A stretch of 54,674 bases of DNA. Source: Burkholderiales bacterium (lineage in GTDB: Bacteria > Pseudomonadota > Gammaproteobacteria > Burkholderiales > Usitatibacteraceae). Location: NCBI GenBank assembly GCA_025360815.1, contig JANYBL010000078.1, positions 1-54,674 on the forward strand, given 5' to 3'. Below, piece after piece: positions 18,068-30,229 of this stretch; within the stretch, counting starts at the first letter, position 1, and each line of letters starts with the position of its first letter. The notes under the pieces were generated by a model, which saw only the letters and a list, made by a program, of their open reading frames with translations, was not told the origin of the DNA and did not search any database. Both the position numbers and the translations under genes were made by a program.

Positions 18068-18102
18068 AAAAAGAAAAAGGCAACGGAGATTAGTCCGTTG
18101 CC
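18068..18102 (-). terminator. Terminator of the atp operon
   Basis: Read on the minus strand, arms GGCAACGGA and TCCGTTGCC (18079-18087 and 18094-18102) pair perfectly around a 6-base loop and are followed by a T-rich run (CTTTTTCTTTTT). It lies about 56 bases beyond the atpC stop. Confidence 0.9.
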
Positions 18103-18157
18103 TAAAATTGTATTTCGCCTCTAAACCGTTACGGCATCTTTATTGTACCGCAATTAT

Positions 18158-18574
18158 TTATTTTCTGCGTAATTTTTGAATGGCTTGTAGCTGGGCAGCC
18201 AATTGGGCCAACTCGGCAACCACAAGCGCCCGATCCTGGCCGCTTGCGCGGTTAGCGAGCGCTTCCTCCGCTTGTCGTTTAGCTTCCACAACCTTTGCCT
18301 CATCGAGGTCGCGGGCGCGAATGGAGGTATCAGCGAGGATCGTTAGCGCTTTGGGCTGCACCTCAAGGATGCCACCCGAAACATAAACTAATTCTTCTTC
18401 AGCTTGCCCGATAACTTTAATCTTAACGGTACCCGGACGGATGCGCGTCATCAACGGTGTATGTCCGGGCAAAATCCCCAGCTCACCGGTTTCACCGGGT
18501 GCGACCACCATTTCGGCTTCACCTGAAAAGATGGCCTGTTCGGCAGAAACAATATTTACGTGCAAAGTTGCCAT
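18158..18574 (-). CDS. atpC: ATP synthase F1 epsilon subunit
   Basis: This is the central-stalk subunit that couples gamma rotation and can inhibit ATP hydrolysis. The 138 residues open with a beta-sandwich domain ([24 protein letters not shown] at the start, [16 protein letters not shown] near 30) and end with two helices rich in Ala, Glu and Arg. Length and order are normal for the family. It is the last gene of the operon, 135 bases after atpD, and is followed by the operon terminator. Confidence 0.97.
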   Translation of the reverse strand: MATLHVNIVSAEQAIFSGEAEMVVAPGETGELGILPGHTPLMTRIRPGTVKIKVIGQAEEELVYVSGGILEVQPKALTILADTSIRARDLDEAKVVEAKRQAEEALANRASGQDRALVVAELAQLAAQLQAIQKLRRK

Positions 18575-18709
18575 GCTGGTGTCCGGTTTTGCGTTTGAAT
18601 TTCGGTTTATGGTTTTCGGTTCTGCGTTAAACCAAAAAACGATCTGGCCGTGCCAAGCGTTTTACAAACTAATTTCGACAAAAGGGGGAATGTACTTTTG
18701 TCGATTGCA

Positions 18710-20137
<1,428 letters not shown>

Positions 20138-20214
20138 CTATTCCTAAACTAAATTTAATTCGAATTCTGTTTTATAAACTAAACCGCAACGAAACTGCGA
20201 TGTAGCGATGCATT

Positions 20215-21078
20215 TTAAACGGCGGCCGCGCCACCAACAATCTCAGACAATTCCTTAGTGATCGCCGCTTGACGCGCTTTGTTGTAGGTCAGTTTCAAAT
20301 CGTCGATCACCTTTTTGGCATTGTCGGTTGCAGACTTCATCGCAACCATCCGTGCAGACTGTTCCGACGCAATGTTTTCTGATACCGCTTGGTAAACCAC
20401 CGCCTCGATATAACGCACCAACAATTCATCCAACACTGCTTTCGGGTCGGGTTCGTAAATGTAATCCCACGATGAGTCTGGCGCACCGAGCTGCTCGCCG
20501 GTCAGCGGGAGCAGTTGTTCGCACACCGGCTCTTGACGCATCGTGTTTACAAACTTGGTGTAACAAATATAAAGCGCGTCGATTTTGCCTTCGGTGAATG
20601 CGTCCAGCTGAATCTTCACCGGACCAATCATTTTATCGAGATGTGGCTTATCGCCTAAGCCCAACACATGCGAAACGACGGGAATGCCATAGCGCTGCAA
20701 AAATGAGAAGCCCTTGGTGCCAATTGCTGTTGCTTGCACTTTAGCGCTTGAGCTTTCCCACTCTTTAACTTTGTTCACCATCATGCGCATGACGTTTGTA
20801 TTCAAGCCGCCGCAAAGACCTTTGTCTGAGGTAACCATAATGACGCCGACGTTTCTTACGGCATCATGTTTAACCAAAAACGGATGTTTGTAATCGGGAT
20901 TGGCATGCGATAAATTAGCCGCGACGCTACGGATTTTCTCGCCGTAGGGACGCGCCGCGCGCATGCGTTCCTGCGCTTTGCGCATCTTGGCCGCGGCGAC
21001 CATCTCCATGGCCTTGGTGATCTTGCGCGTATTTTCAACGCTCTTGATCTTCGTGCGAATTTCTTTTGAGCCTGCCAT
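20215..21078 (-). CDS. atpG: ATP synthase F1 gamma subunit
   Basis: Gamma is the rotor shaft inside the alpha3beta3 head. The 287 residues have the family's N-terminal helix ([34 protein letters not shown]) and the matching C-terminal helix ([37 protein letters not shown]) that form the coiled coil, with a Rossmann-like middle ([20 protein letters not shown]). Normal length. It lies between atpA and atpD. Confidence 0.98.
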   Translation of the reverse strand: MAGSKEIRTKIKSVENTRKITKAMEMVAAAKMRKAQERMRAARPYGEKIRSVAANLSHANPDYKHPFLVKHDAVRNVGVIMVTSDKGLCGGLNTNVMRMMVNKVKEWESSSAKVQATAIGTKGFSFLQRYGIPVVSHVLGLGDKPHLDKMIGPVKIQLDAFTEGKIDALYICYTKFVNTMRQEPVCEQLLPLTGEQLGAPDSSWDYIYEPDPKAVLDELLVRYIEAVVYQAVSENIASEQSARMVAMKSATDNAKKVIDDLKLTYNKARQAAITKELSEIVGGAAAV

Positions 21079-21154
21079 TTAAAACCCTTTGCCAAACCTC
21101 TTTATTCCATCTAAACCGCTGACGCGCTTTAAGCGGAATTGCCACCTTGGAAAA

Positions 21155-22702
21155 TTAGTAAGCGCCCGTTTTCTTAAAGTCTGCTACGGCTGAATGCAAT
21201 GCTTTTTCATCCGCGTCTGATAAGTTGTTCGCTTTGTCGATGGAATCCATCAACGCTGCGTATTTTGATTTGACAAAATCACGCAAAGCTTTTTCAAATG
21301 CAAGCGCTTTCCCAACTTCTACGTCATCCATATAGTTGTTGTTTACCGCAAACAAGATCAGCGCCATCTCCCACACTTGCATGGGCGAATATTGACCCTG
21401 TTTCATGAGTTCCGTTACCATCTTGCCGCGTTCTAACTGCTTGCGGGTGGCTTCGTCAAGATCAGATGCGAACTGAGCAAACGCCGCCAATTCACGGTAC
21501 TGCGCGAGCGCCAAGCGCACACCAGCGCCGGTGTCTTTGCGCTTCATAATTTTTGTTTGTGCAGCACCACCCACGCGGGACACGGACACACCGGCGTTAA
21601 TAGCCGGGCGAATACCAGCGTTAAATAAATCGGTTTCCAAGAAAATTTGACCGTCGGTAATCGAGATCACGTTGGTGGGCACAAATGCAGACACGTCGCC
21701 GGCTTGGGTTTCGATGATTGGCAATGCGGTTAACGAGCCGGTTTTGCCTTTGACTGCCCCATTGGTGAATTTTTCGACATACTCTTCATTTACGCGTGCT
21801 GAGCGCTCTAACAAACGCGAGTGCAAATAGAACACGTCGCCTGGGTAAGCTTCACGGCCTGGTGGCCGACGCAGCAACAATGAGATTTGACGGTAGGCAA
21901 CGGCCTGCTTCGACAAATCATCATAGATAATCAGCGCATCTTCTCCGCGATCGCGGAAGTATTCGCCCATCGTGCAGCCGGAATACGGGGCAACGAATTG
22001 CATCGCCGCAGACTCAGACGCCGATGACGCGACAACGATGGTGTACGACATTGCGCCATGCTCTTCAAGTTTACGCACCACGTTGGCAATGGTCGATGCT
22101 TTTTGACCAACCGCGACGTACACGCAAGTTACGTCTTTGCCTTTTTGGTTGATGATCGCGTCGATGGCCACGGCCGTCTTACCGGTTTGCCGATCACCAA
22201 TGATTAATTCGCGCTGGCCGCGGCCGACGGGCACCATTGCGTCAATAGATTTCAGGCCAGTTTGCAAAGGCTGCGATACCGATTTACGGGCAATTACGCC
22301 GGGCGCTACTTTTTCGATAATATCGGTCATTTTTGCATTGATCGGCCCTTTGCCGTCAATAGGCTGACCCAAGGCGTTGACCACCCGACCTTTGAGTTCG
22401 GGGCCGACTGGCACGTCCAAAATGCGGCCCGTGCATTTCACGGTATCACCTTCGGAGATGTGCTGATATTCGCCTAACACGACTGCGCCAACAGAGTCGC
22501 GCTCTAAATTAAGCGCCAGACCAAATGTGCCACCGGGAAACTCGAGCATTTCACCCTGCATCGCATCGGCCAAACCGTGAACGCGGCAGATACCGTCCGT
22601 CACCGATATGACGGTGCCCTCTGAGCGCTTTTCAGCAGCAGTAGGAATGGCTTGAATTTTTGATTTAATCAGTTCGCTGATTTCGGCGGCATTGATTTGC
22701 AT
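21155..22702 (-). CDS. atpA: ATP synthase F1 alpha subunit
   Basis: Alpha carries non-catalytic nucleotide sites in the F1 head. The 515 residues include the N-terminal beta-barrel ([23 protein letters not shown]), the P-loop GDRQTGKT, the [28 protein letters not shown] region (ending the nucleotide domain) and the C-terminal helical bundle. The length is typical. An ATG with a GGAG-like site starts it. It follows atpH by 88 bases. Confidence 0.99.
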   Translation of the reverse strand: MQINAAEISELIKSKIQAIPTAAEKRSEGTVISVTDGICRVHGLADAMQGEMLEFPGGTFGLALNLERDSVGAVVLGEYQHISEGDTVKCTGRILDVPVGPELKGRVVNALGQPIDGKGPINAKMTDIIEKVAPGVIARKSVSQPLQTGLKSIDAMVPVGRGQRELIIGDRQTGKTAVAIDAIINQKGKDVTCVYVAVGQKASTIANVVRKLEEHGAMSYTIVVASSASESAAMQFVAPYSGCTMGEYFRDRGEDALIIYDDLSKQAVAYRQISLLLRRPPGREAYPGDVFYLHSRLLERSARVNEEYVEKFTNGAVKGKTGSLTALPIIETQAGDVSAFVPTNVISITDGQIFLETDLFNAGIRPAINAGVSVSRVGGAAQTKIMKRKDTGAGVRLALAQYRELAAFAQFASDLDEATRKQLERGKMVTELMKQGQYSPMQVWEMALILFAVNNNYMDDVEVGKALAFEKALRDFVKSKYAALMDSIDKANNLSDADEKALHSAVADFKKTGAY

Positions 22703-22790
22703 TTGAAACTCCGTTACTAAAATACTGTTTTAACGTCTATTAAATTCTGAATTTGGCTTGTGTCACTGCTTTATGAAACCTACTGCACGA

Positions 22791-23327
22791 CTATTGAACC
22801 AATGCTTGCGCCATTTTGTTTAGCGTGTCTCGCACCGAGGCATGCACCACCTCATCACCCACCTGTACGCGCGCACCGCCGATCAGCGATTCATCAACAA
22901 CCACACTGGCCTCAACGCGCTTCCCGTATTTCTTAGAAAGCACATCGACCAAGCCGGATTTATCGGCGTCCGACATTGGGAACGCACTGGTAATCGTCGC
23001 CTTCACCACGCCGTCATGCTCGCGCTGCAAGCGTTGAAAATGCTCGGCAATGAATGGCAATAATGACGCTTTACCGTTACCAATTAACAACAACACGGCG
23101 TTCTCTAATGCGCTTGGAACATCCCCGCCGGCCAGTGATGCCATCAGCCGGCCCTTTTCGACAGCGCTGACATTCGGGTTGCCGACCAATGAGGCCATTT
23201 GCGGGTTAGAGGCAATCGCGCCTAACGAAGCCAATTTGCCGCCGAAGCCGGCCACGTCTTTGGCGTCCACAGCCGCACCAAAAATCGCTTCCGCATAGGG
23301 ACGCGCAACGGTGGTCAGCTCAGCCAT
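22791..23327 (-). CDS. atpH: ATP synthase F1 delta subunit
   Basis: Delta ties the peripheral stalk to the top of F1. The 178 residues have the N-terminal helical bundle (TTVARPYAEAIFGAAVDAKD) and the C-terminal family signature with VVDESLIGGARVQVGDEVVHASVRDTLNKM split over the last 40 residues. The start codon abuts the stop of atpF with a one-base overlap, so translation is probably coupled. Confidence 0.96.
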   Translation of the reverse strand: MAELTTVARPYAEAIFGAAVDAKDVAGFGGKLASLGAIASNPQMASLVGNPNVSAVEKGRLMASLAGGDVPSALENAVLLLIGNGKASLLPFIAEHFQRLQREHDGVVKATITSAFPMSDADKSGLVDVLSKKYGKRVEASVVVDESLIGGARVQVGDEVVHASVRDTLNKMAQALVQ

Positions 23328-23797
23328 TACAGTTGCGCTTTCAGTTGGCTCAACATATCAGCATGCGCGGCAGCATTGATTTCACGCTTCAAAATCTTTT
23401 CGGCCCCGGCAATCGCTAAAGCAGCCACTTGATCACGCAACTGCTCTTTGGCTTTTTGCTTTTCTTGATCGATTTGCGCATGCGCGGCCGCAATAATGCG
23501 ATCCGCTTCAGCCTGAGCTTGCACTTTTGCGGCATCAATCTGGGCTTGGGCTTGTTTGTCGTTCAGCGCTTTCATTTCAGTTGCTGTTTGACGCGCCTCT
23601 TTCATCAGCGCGTCTTTTTGCTTCTGACCCTCGGCGAGTGCAGCTTTGCCTTTTTCGGCTTCGGCCAAACCATCGGCGATTTTTTTGTTGCGCGTGTCGA
23701 TGGCCGTCATCAATGGCGGCCAGATAAACTTATACGCAAATGCGATCAGCAAGATAAACCACACTGCCATCGCAAACAACGTCGCATTGGGCATCAT
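23327..23797 (-). CDS. atpF: ATP synthase Fo b subunit
   Basis: The b subunit is the peripheral stalk. The 156 residues have one membrane helix at the start (TLFAMAVWFILLIAFAYKF) and then a long charged helix rich in Ala, Lys, Glu and Gln (IADGLAEAEKGKAALAEGQK and following), as in all b subunits. The length matches. Two copies per enzyme are expected. It sits between atpE and atpH. Confidence 0.97.
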   Translation of the reverse strand: MMPNATLFAMAVWFILLIAFAYKFIWPPLMTAIDTRNKKIADGLAEAEKGKAALAEGQKQKDALMKEARQTATEMKALNDKQAQAQIDAAKVQAQAEADRIIAAAHAQIDQEKQKAKEQLRDQVAALAIAGAEKILKREINAAAHADMLSQLKAQL

Positions 23798-23838
23798 AAC
23801 GACGACCCTTTCTTCAAATCAGTTGACGGTTGAGGCGC

Positions 23839-24138
<300 letters not shown>

Positions 24139-24196
24139 CTAGTTTGAGATACGTAAAGTGTTGGTACTGAATTTAAAGCGAAATAATGACGGGTGA

Positions 24197-25021
<825 letters not shown>

Positions 25022-25030
25022 TTATTTTAG

Positions 25031-25402
25031 CTAGCGAATAATAAAAACTGCAAACCAATGCCCTGCCAGAGTTAAGCTCATCGCTGCCACCAACCAACCG
25101 GCGACAAACCAACCACTCGATAATGCGCAAAGCACCAATATTAGTACAACAGTAATTTTTGCCACTTCAGCCAACAGATGCCGTTGAAGTACCCGGCCTG
25201 CGGGAATTGCAGAAACCTTTGACTCTTTTGCAAGGGCCGCGTAAACCACGCTGCCCACCATTACCGCTGCGCTGCCGCTTAATGCCGATAACGCGGCAAT
25301 GTGGCCACTCACGGCAAACGCACAAACGATGACGAACAGAGCCAGCAATGCTTGCAGGAAGATAACCTTCTGGTAAAGCCGACTTAGGTCGTCTTTTAGC
25401 AA
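25031..25402 (-). CDS. atpI: ATP synthase accessory protein AtpI
   Basis: AtpI is a small inner-membrane protein that helps c-ring assembly. The 123 residues form four hydrophobic segments with short loops, and the gene is first in the atp operon, its usual position. Sequence conservation in this family is low, so position and topology carry most of the weight. The sigma70-type promoter for the operon lies about 108 bases upstream. Confidence 0.85.
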   Translation of the reverse strand: MLKDDLSRLYQKVIFLQALLALFVIVCAFAVSGHIAALSALSGSAAVMVGSVVYAALAKESKVSAIPAGRVLQRHLLAEVAKITVVLILVLCALSSGWFVAGWLVAAMSLTLAGHWFAVFIIR

Positions 25403-25743
25403 TTGTTTTCCCTAAAAGCATCCCAGAACAACGATCTCGATCATCATATTTCTGTGCTTTTGATGCGCTTTTTCCGTTACGTCGGACTATTGCTCACCAA
25501 AGCCTATCGATTATAAGCGGGCGGTGATATTCTCGTCAAACCTTTTTGCGGCGGCGCAACATGAAATACGTGTCGGTAAAGGCTTGAAAGCAAAGCGCTA
25601 ATAGGGCTATCCCGGGCGGTGTATCCGTTGACACTGCTGGTGTTAAGACTTGACTATGATTGGTTTGCTCGGGCAAAAACGCCGATCTGGTTTAAGCACT
25701 TCATACCGGCGCTCGCAATCGGCGCTCGCCTCGTCGTACTAAA
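25403..25743. other. Gap between parB and the atp operon
   Basis: I see no gene. The gap holds the atp promoter (listed separately) and a short direct repeat CGGCGCTCGC (25707-25716 and 25720-25729) just beyond the parB stop. No clear terminator for parB is visible. Confidence 0.4.
25510..25539 (-). promoter_or_regulatory. Sigma70 promoter of the atp operon
   Basis: On the minus strand TTGACG (25539-25534) and a perfect TATAAT (25515-25510) are separated by 18 bases. This is a strong sigma70 match about 108 bases before atpI. Confidence 0.75.
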
Positions 25744-26631
25744 TCACTTCAGTTTGGTGAGCTCCAGAATGCCGTCAAGGTGCTCGTAATCCATAAAATG
25801 AATGGTTAATGAACCTTTGCCCCGTTTGTCCGCTTTTACAGAAACGTTAGTGCCCAGCTTATCTGCCAAATCAGTCTGCAAGCGCCGCGCATCAACATCA
25901 TTGGCGTGTGTAGTGCTAGTGGCTTTGCTGTTTTTAGGCGGTGTGTTTTCCGCTTTCACCAAGCGCTCCGCTTCGCGCACGCTTAATTCTCGATGGACAA
26001 TTTGGTGCGCCAGTTCGACTTGTTTAGACTTCGCCAGCGATAATAGCGCCCGTGCGTGTCCCATATCGAGCTTCGCTTCCATGACCATGTCTTGCACCGG
26101 TTTGGCAAGTTCTAGCAGGCGCAGCAGGTTGGATACGGCGGCTCTCGAACGCCCGACCGCTTGCGCGGCTTCTTCGTGGGTGAGCTTGAATTCTTCAATC
26201 AGGCGTTGAATGCCCGCAGCTTCTTCCATCGCGTTTAAATCCTCGCGTTGGATGTTTTCGATCAGGCCAATGCCAAGCGCGGCATCATCGGCGATTTCAC
26301 GCACCAGCACCGGGACCGTCGCTAACCCGGCGATTTGCGCAGCGCGCCAGCGGCGTTCACCAGCGATGATTTCGAATTTGCCGCCACCAATTTCGCGCGT
26401 CAAAATCGGCTGCACGATCCCGCGCTGTTTGATCGATGAAGCCAACTCTTCGAGGGCAGCGCGATCCATCCGCGTGCGCGGCTGATATTTGCCTGGTGTC
26501 AGGCTGGAGACGGCGAGTTCACGCAATTCGCCGGGCTTCGAGGGGGCGTCAGACTTGCCCCGTAAATTGCTTACTAAGTCGCCACCGAGTAAAGCGTCCA
26601 AGCCGCGCCCAAGTGCTTTATTTTTGATCAT
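25744..26631 (-). CDS. parB: Chromosome partitioning protein ParB
   Basis: ParB binds parS sites, spreads along DNA and directs chromosome segregation with ParA. The 295 residues begin with the typical ALGRGLDALLGG, then the CTPase/ParB core (SLTPGKYQPRTRMD, ELASSIKQRGIVQPILTR, IIAGERRWRAAQIAG, ENIQREDLNAMEEA) and the HTH (THEEAAQAVGRSRAAVSNLL), and end in a dimerisation domain. The start overlaps the parA stop by four bases and is preceded by AGAGG, so parA and parB are coupled. Two parS sites lie about 4 kb upstream, near mnmE. Confidence 0.97.
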   Translation of the reverse strand: MIKNKALGRGLDALLGGDLVSNLRGKSDAPSKPGELRELAVSSLTPGKYQPRTRMDRAALEELASSIKQRGIVQPILTREIGGGKFEIIAGERRWRAAQIAGLATVPVLVREIADDAALGIGLIENIQREDLNAMEEAAGIQRLIEEFKLTHEEAAQAVGRSRAAVSNLLRLLELAKPVQDMVMEAKLDMGHARALLSLAKSKQVELAHQIVHRELSVREAERLVKAENTPPKNSKATSTTHANDVDARRLQTDLADKLGTNVSVKADKRGKGSLTIHFMDYEHLDGILELTKLK

Positions 26632-27428
26632 GCTATTGCCTCTGTATTTTCTGCCGGTTCTGCTATCGTGATGCCCTGCCGCCCGAGCAGTTCGCGTGCG
26701 AACGCTAAATGGGCCAATGCGCCCTTCGATGACGGGTCGTACACGATTACCGGCTGACCGTAGGACGGCGCTTCGGCGATTCGAATATTGCGCGGGATAA
26801 CGGTATCAAAAACTTTATCCCCGAAATGGCTCTTGATTTCGTCCGACACCTGATTCGTCAGCGAAGAACGCGGGTCATACATCGTTCGGATCAGCGCTTC
26901 GATCTCGATTTTCGGATTCAAATTTGCTTTCACTTTTTTTAATGTGCCGACCAAATCGCTCAAGCCTTCGAGCGCGTAATATTCGCACTGCATCGGAATA
27001 ATGACCGCGTCCGCGGCGGTGAGCGCATTAACCGTCAACATATTGAGTGCCGGTGGGCAATCGATGACCACAAAATCGTAATCTGCCGTCACCGCGGCCA
27101 GCGCTTGTTTGAGGCGAAATTCACGTCGCTCGATATCAATCATCTCAATCTCCGCCCCTGCCAACTCGCGGTTTGCGGGCAACACATCGTAATGACTCGG
27201 GGCACGGACGCGGGCCTCAGCCACGCTGTATTCGCCGAGCAGTACGCCGTATAGTGTTTTGGCAACACCATTTTTATCAATGCCCGAGCCGGTAGTGGCG
27301 TTTCCCTGCGGATCAAGATCAATCAACAGCGAACGTTGCCCGTAGTGTGCGAGCGTCGCGGACAAATTGACCGCGATCGAGGTTTTACCGACGCCGCCTT
27401 TTTGATTGGCTACTGCGAAAATCTTCAT
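26628..27428 (-). CDS. parA: Chromosome partitioning ATPase ParA (Soj)
   Basis: ParA is a deviant-Walker ATPase that moves ParB-parS complexes. The 266 residues open with FAVANQKGGVGKTSIAVNLSA (deviant Walker A, signature Lys), then LIDLDPQGNATTGSG, VVIDCPPALNMLTVNAL and MFDPRS-like MYDPRSSL. It overlaps rsmG by four bases upstream and parB by four downstream, so the three are one transcription and translation unit. Confidence 0.97.
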   Translation of the reverse strand: MKIFAVANQKGGVGKTSIAVNLSATLAHYGQRSLLIDLDPQGNATTGSGIDKNGVAKTLYGVLLGEYSVAEARVRAPSHYDVLPANRELAGAEIEMIDIERREFRLKQALAAVTADYDFVVIDCPPALNMLTVNALTAADAVIIPMQCEYYALEGLSDLVGTLKKVKANLNPKIEIEALIRTMYDPRSSLTNQVSDEIKSHFGDKVFDTVIPRNIRIAEAPSYGQPVIVYDPSSKGALAHLAFARELLGRQGITIAEPAENTEAIA

Positions 27429-28126
27429 ATCACGCTTTCTGTTTTTGTTGTACTTTTTAATACGACTAGGCAGCGCTCACCATCAACCTGCGGAACCTTT
27501 AAGCCGATGGTCTCTAAAACTAAAAAGGCTAGTCCCGGCGAAGGGTTTAAGGCTTTTTTTCCTTGAAAGCGGCGTATTTCGTCGCTTGCCGCTGCCCCCT
27601 TCATTGCCAACATCGTGCCTGAGGCCTTTACTAAACGCCCCGCCCCTTGCACAAAATCCGATAGCTCGGCAAAGGCGCGAGAAATAACCGTATCAAATCT
27701 ATCTTGCGGTTGAAAGTTTTCCAACCGCCCGCAGAAGACGTCAGCATTTTTCAACCCTAGTTCCGAAATTGCTTGGCGCATAAAAACCGTCTTCTTCTGA
27801 GAACTATCGAGCATAGTGACCTGCAAATCAGGCCGGAAAATCGCTAGGGGAATGCCTGGAAGTCCGCCACCAGAGCCAACATCGAGCAAATTGCCTGCTG
27901 TTGGAATTTGCTGCAGAACAGCCAAACTATCCAAAATATGCACGCCCACCATTTGCCCGATATCACGCACAGCGGTGAGGTTGTAAGTCTTGTTCCATTT
28001 TTCCAGCAGGGCCAAGTATTGCAAACACTGTTCTTGCTGGCGCATCGTTGCGGCGATGCCTAATTCTTGCGACCCCGTTCGCAGTAACGCGGACAATTCC
28101 TCGGTTGACGGTGTGCTCACTGCCAA
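27425..28126 (-). CDS. rsmG: 16S rRNA (guanine527-N7)-methyltransferase
   Basis: RsmG methylates G527 of 16S rRNA using S-adenosylmethionine. The 233 residues show YNLTAVRDIGQMVGVHILDSL in two adjoining motifs and the SAM-binding loop LLDVGSGGGLPGIPLAI, and later ISRAFAELSDFV. The start is TTG at 28126, or GTG at 28120; neither has a strong ribosome binding site, but both follow mnmG closely, which suggests coupling. It is the third gene in the mnmG-rsmG-parAB run, normal for the phylum. Confidence 0.94.
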   Translation of the reverse strand: MAVSTPSTEELSALLRTGSQELGIAATMRQQEQCLQYLALLEKWNKTYNLTAVRDIGQMVGVHILDSLAVLQQIPTAGNLLDVGSGGGLPGIPLAIFRPDLQVTMLDSSQKKTVFMRQAISELGLKNADVFCGRLENFQPQDRFDTVISRAFAELSDFVQGAGRLVKASGTMLAMKGAAASDEIRRFQGKKALNPSPGLAFLVLETIGLKVPQVDGERCLVVLKSTTKTESVI

Positions 28127-28140
28127 ATTTCCGTCATGAA

Positions 28141-30087
28141 TTACGCCGAGCGCTGTTGTTCAGCGTCCAATTTTGCACGCTGCATTTCTCCTCGCGCGCC
28201 CGCAAAACCACGCTTCAAATGTACCAGCAACAACGACATCGCCGCTGGCGTAATGCCCTGAATACGTCCCGCTTGGCCGATTGTTTCTGGCTTGTACTGG
28301 TTTAATTTCAGCTGCGCTTCTTTCGACAAACCCTGTACATGCAAGTAATCAATATCGTTGGGTAAACGCGTTGCCTCCTGCGCGAGTGAATGCGCAACCT
28401 CGTCTTGCTGACGGTCTATGTAGCCTTGGTATTTGGCGGCGATTTCGACTTGTTCGGCGACTGCGGCATCATCGACGCGCTGTCCTGCCATCGGCAAGGT
28501 CATCAAATTATCGTAACTGACCTTCGGGCGGCGGAGCAGCTCGAACAATGAATATTCACGCTCGATCATTTGCCCTAAGACCCGCATGGAATCCGGCTCT
28601 CCAAGCTTTTGGGGTTGCGCCCAAGTGGCCTTGAGTCGCTGTGTTTCACGCACCACCGCTTCGCGTTTTTCGCTGAACTGTTGCCAACGCTTATCATTGA
28701 CCAAACCCAATTGACGACCCATCTCTGTTAAGCGCATATCAGCATTATCTTCACGCAATTGGAGCCGATATTCGGCACGGCTCGTGAACATACGATAAGG
28801 CTCTGTCACGCCGCGCGTAATCAGATCATCAACCAACACACCAAGGTAGGCTTCATCACGACGCGGGCACCACGATGGTTTATCGGTGGCATAACGAGCG
28901 GCATTGATTCCAGCGAGAAGCCCCTGTGCGGCGGCTTCTTCGTAGCCTGTGGTGCCGTTAATTTGCCCGGCGAAAAAGAGTCCGCAAATGGCTTTTGTTT
29001 CGAGTGAGGCTTTTAAACCTCGCGGGTCAAAATAATCGTATTCAATTGCGTAGCCAGGGCGTGTGATGTGCGCGTTTTCCAATCCGGGAATTGAGCGCGT
29101 TAGGTTTAGCTGCACATCGAACGGCAGTGATGTGGAAATTCCGTTCGGGTAATACTCGTTGGTCGTTAAACCTTCAGGCTCTAAAAAAATTTGGTGGCTG
29201 GCTTTGTCGGCAAAACGGTGGATTTTATCTTCAATTGAGGGACAATAGCGCGGCCCGACACCCTCGATAACGCCAGTAAACATTGGCGAGCGATCCAAAC
29301 CCGCGCGAATCGCGTCGTGTGTTTCTGCGTTGGTGTGGGTGATCCAGCACGACACTTGACGCGGATGCAATCCTCGCGAACCCAAATATGAAAACACCGG
29401 CGTCGGGTCATCGCCTACCTGTTCCTGCATTTTGGAGAAATCAATTGAGCGACCATCAATACGCGGCGGCGTACCGGTCTTGAGGCGCCCTACTGGCAAA
29501 TTCATTTCCCGCAGGCGTGCCGCCAAGGTAACAGCAGGCGGGTCACCAGCGCGTCCACCGGCGTAGTTTTGCAAACCGACGTGAATTTTGCCCGCAAGGA
29601 ATGTACCTGCAGTCAGCACGACAGATTTAGCAGTGAAGCGAATACCCGCTTGTGTGATAGCCCCCGTCACAACGGGCGTTCCGTTGGCGTCGTCGAGAAT
29701 AAGGTCATCAACAGCCTGTTGAAAAAGCCATAAATTGGGCTGATTTTCGAGGCGTTGGCGAATGGCCGCGCGGTATAAAACCCGGTCGGCTTGGGCGCGG
29801 GTGGCGCGAACAGCTGGGCCTTTGCTGGCGTTGAGCGTGCGAAATTGAATGCCTGCTTCGTCGGTTGCAATCGCCATCGCGCCGCCTAGCGCATCAATCT
29901 CTTTCACCAAATGGCCCTTGCCGATGCCGCCAATCGATGGATTGCACGACATCTGCCCAAGGGTTTCAATGGCGTGTGTCAGTAGGCAAGTCTTGGCACC
30001 CGATCGCGCAGCGGCAAGTGCGGCCTCGGTACCTGCGTGGCCGCCGCCGATTACAATCACATCAAATTGGGCTGGAAAATCCATCAT
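28141..30087 (-). CDS. mnmG: tRNA uridine-34 5-carboxymethylaminomethyl modification enzyme MnmG (GidA)
   Basis: MnmG, with MnmE, modifies the wobble uridine of several tRNAs using FAD. The 648-residue product starts with [19 protein letters not shown] (FAD dinucleotide fold), then [19 protein letters not shown], and has [18 protein letters not shown] in the middle and the C-terminal helical MnmE-binding domain. I chose the ATG at 30087; an in-frame ATG at 30123 adds 12 residues that do not look like the family. A parS site lies in the gap between mnmE and mnmG. Confidence 0.97.
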   Translation of the reverse strand: MMDFPAQFDVIVIGGGHAGTEAALAAARSGAKTCLLTHAIETLGQMSCNPSIGGIGKGHLVKEIDALGGAMAIATDEAGIQFRTLNASKGPAVRATRAQADRVLYRAAIRQRLENQPNLWLFQQAVDDLILDDANGTPVVTGAITQAGIRFTAKSVVLTAGTFLAGKIHVGLQNYAGGRAGDPPAVTLAARLREMNLPVGRLKTGTPPRIDGRSIDFSKMQEQVGDDPTPVFSYLGSRGLHPRQVSCWITHTNAETHDAIRAGLDRSPMFTGVIEGVGPRYCPSIEDKIHRFADKASHQIFLEPEGLTTNEYYPNGISTSLPFDVQLNLTRSIPGLENAHITRPGYAIEYDYFDPRGLKASLETKAICGLFFAGQINGTTGYEEAAAQGLLAGINAARYATDKPSWCPRRDEAYLGVLVDDLITRGVTEPYRMFTSRAEYRLQLREDNADMRLTEMGRQLGLVNDKRWQQFSEKREAVVRETQRLKATWAQPQKLGEPDSMRVLGQMIEREYSLFELLRRPKVSYDNLMTLPMAGQRVDDAAVAEQVEIAAKYQGYIDRQQDEVAHSLAQEATRLPNDIDYLHVQGLSKEAQLKLNQYKPETIGQAGRIQGITPAAMSLLLVHLKRGFAGARGEMQRAKLDAEQQRSA

Positions 30088-30198
30088 CTGCTTGGCGTTG
30101 CGATTCTGAAAAGGGGGATCCAAATTCTAAGCTATCGCAGACAAAAACGCTACCCGGCGCTGGACGCCTATTAACATGATATTGGGAAATTTCGCAGA

Positions 30199-30214
30199 TG
30201 TTTCACGTGAAACG
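30199..30214. other. parS centromere site 1
   Basis: TGTTTCACGTGAAACG matches the bacterial parS consensus TGTTNCACGTGAAACA at 15 of 16 positions. It lies between the mnmE stop and the mnmG start, about 3.6 kb from parB. Confidence 0.93.
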
Positions 30215-30229
30215 CTGCGCTTGCGTCCG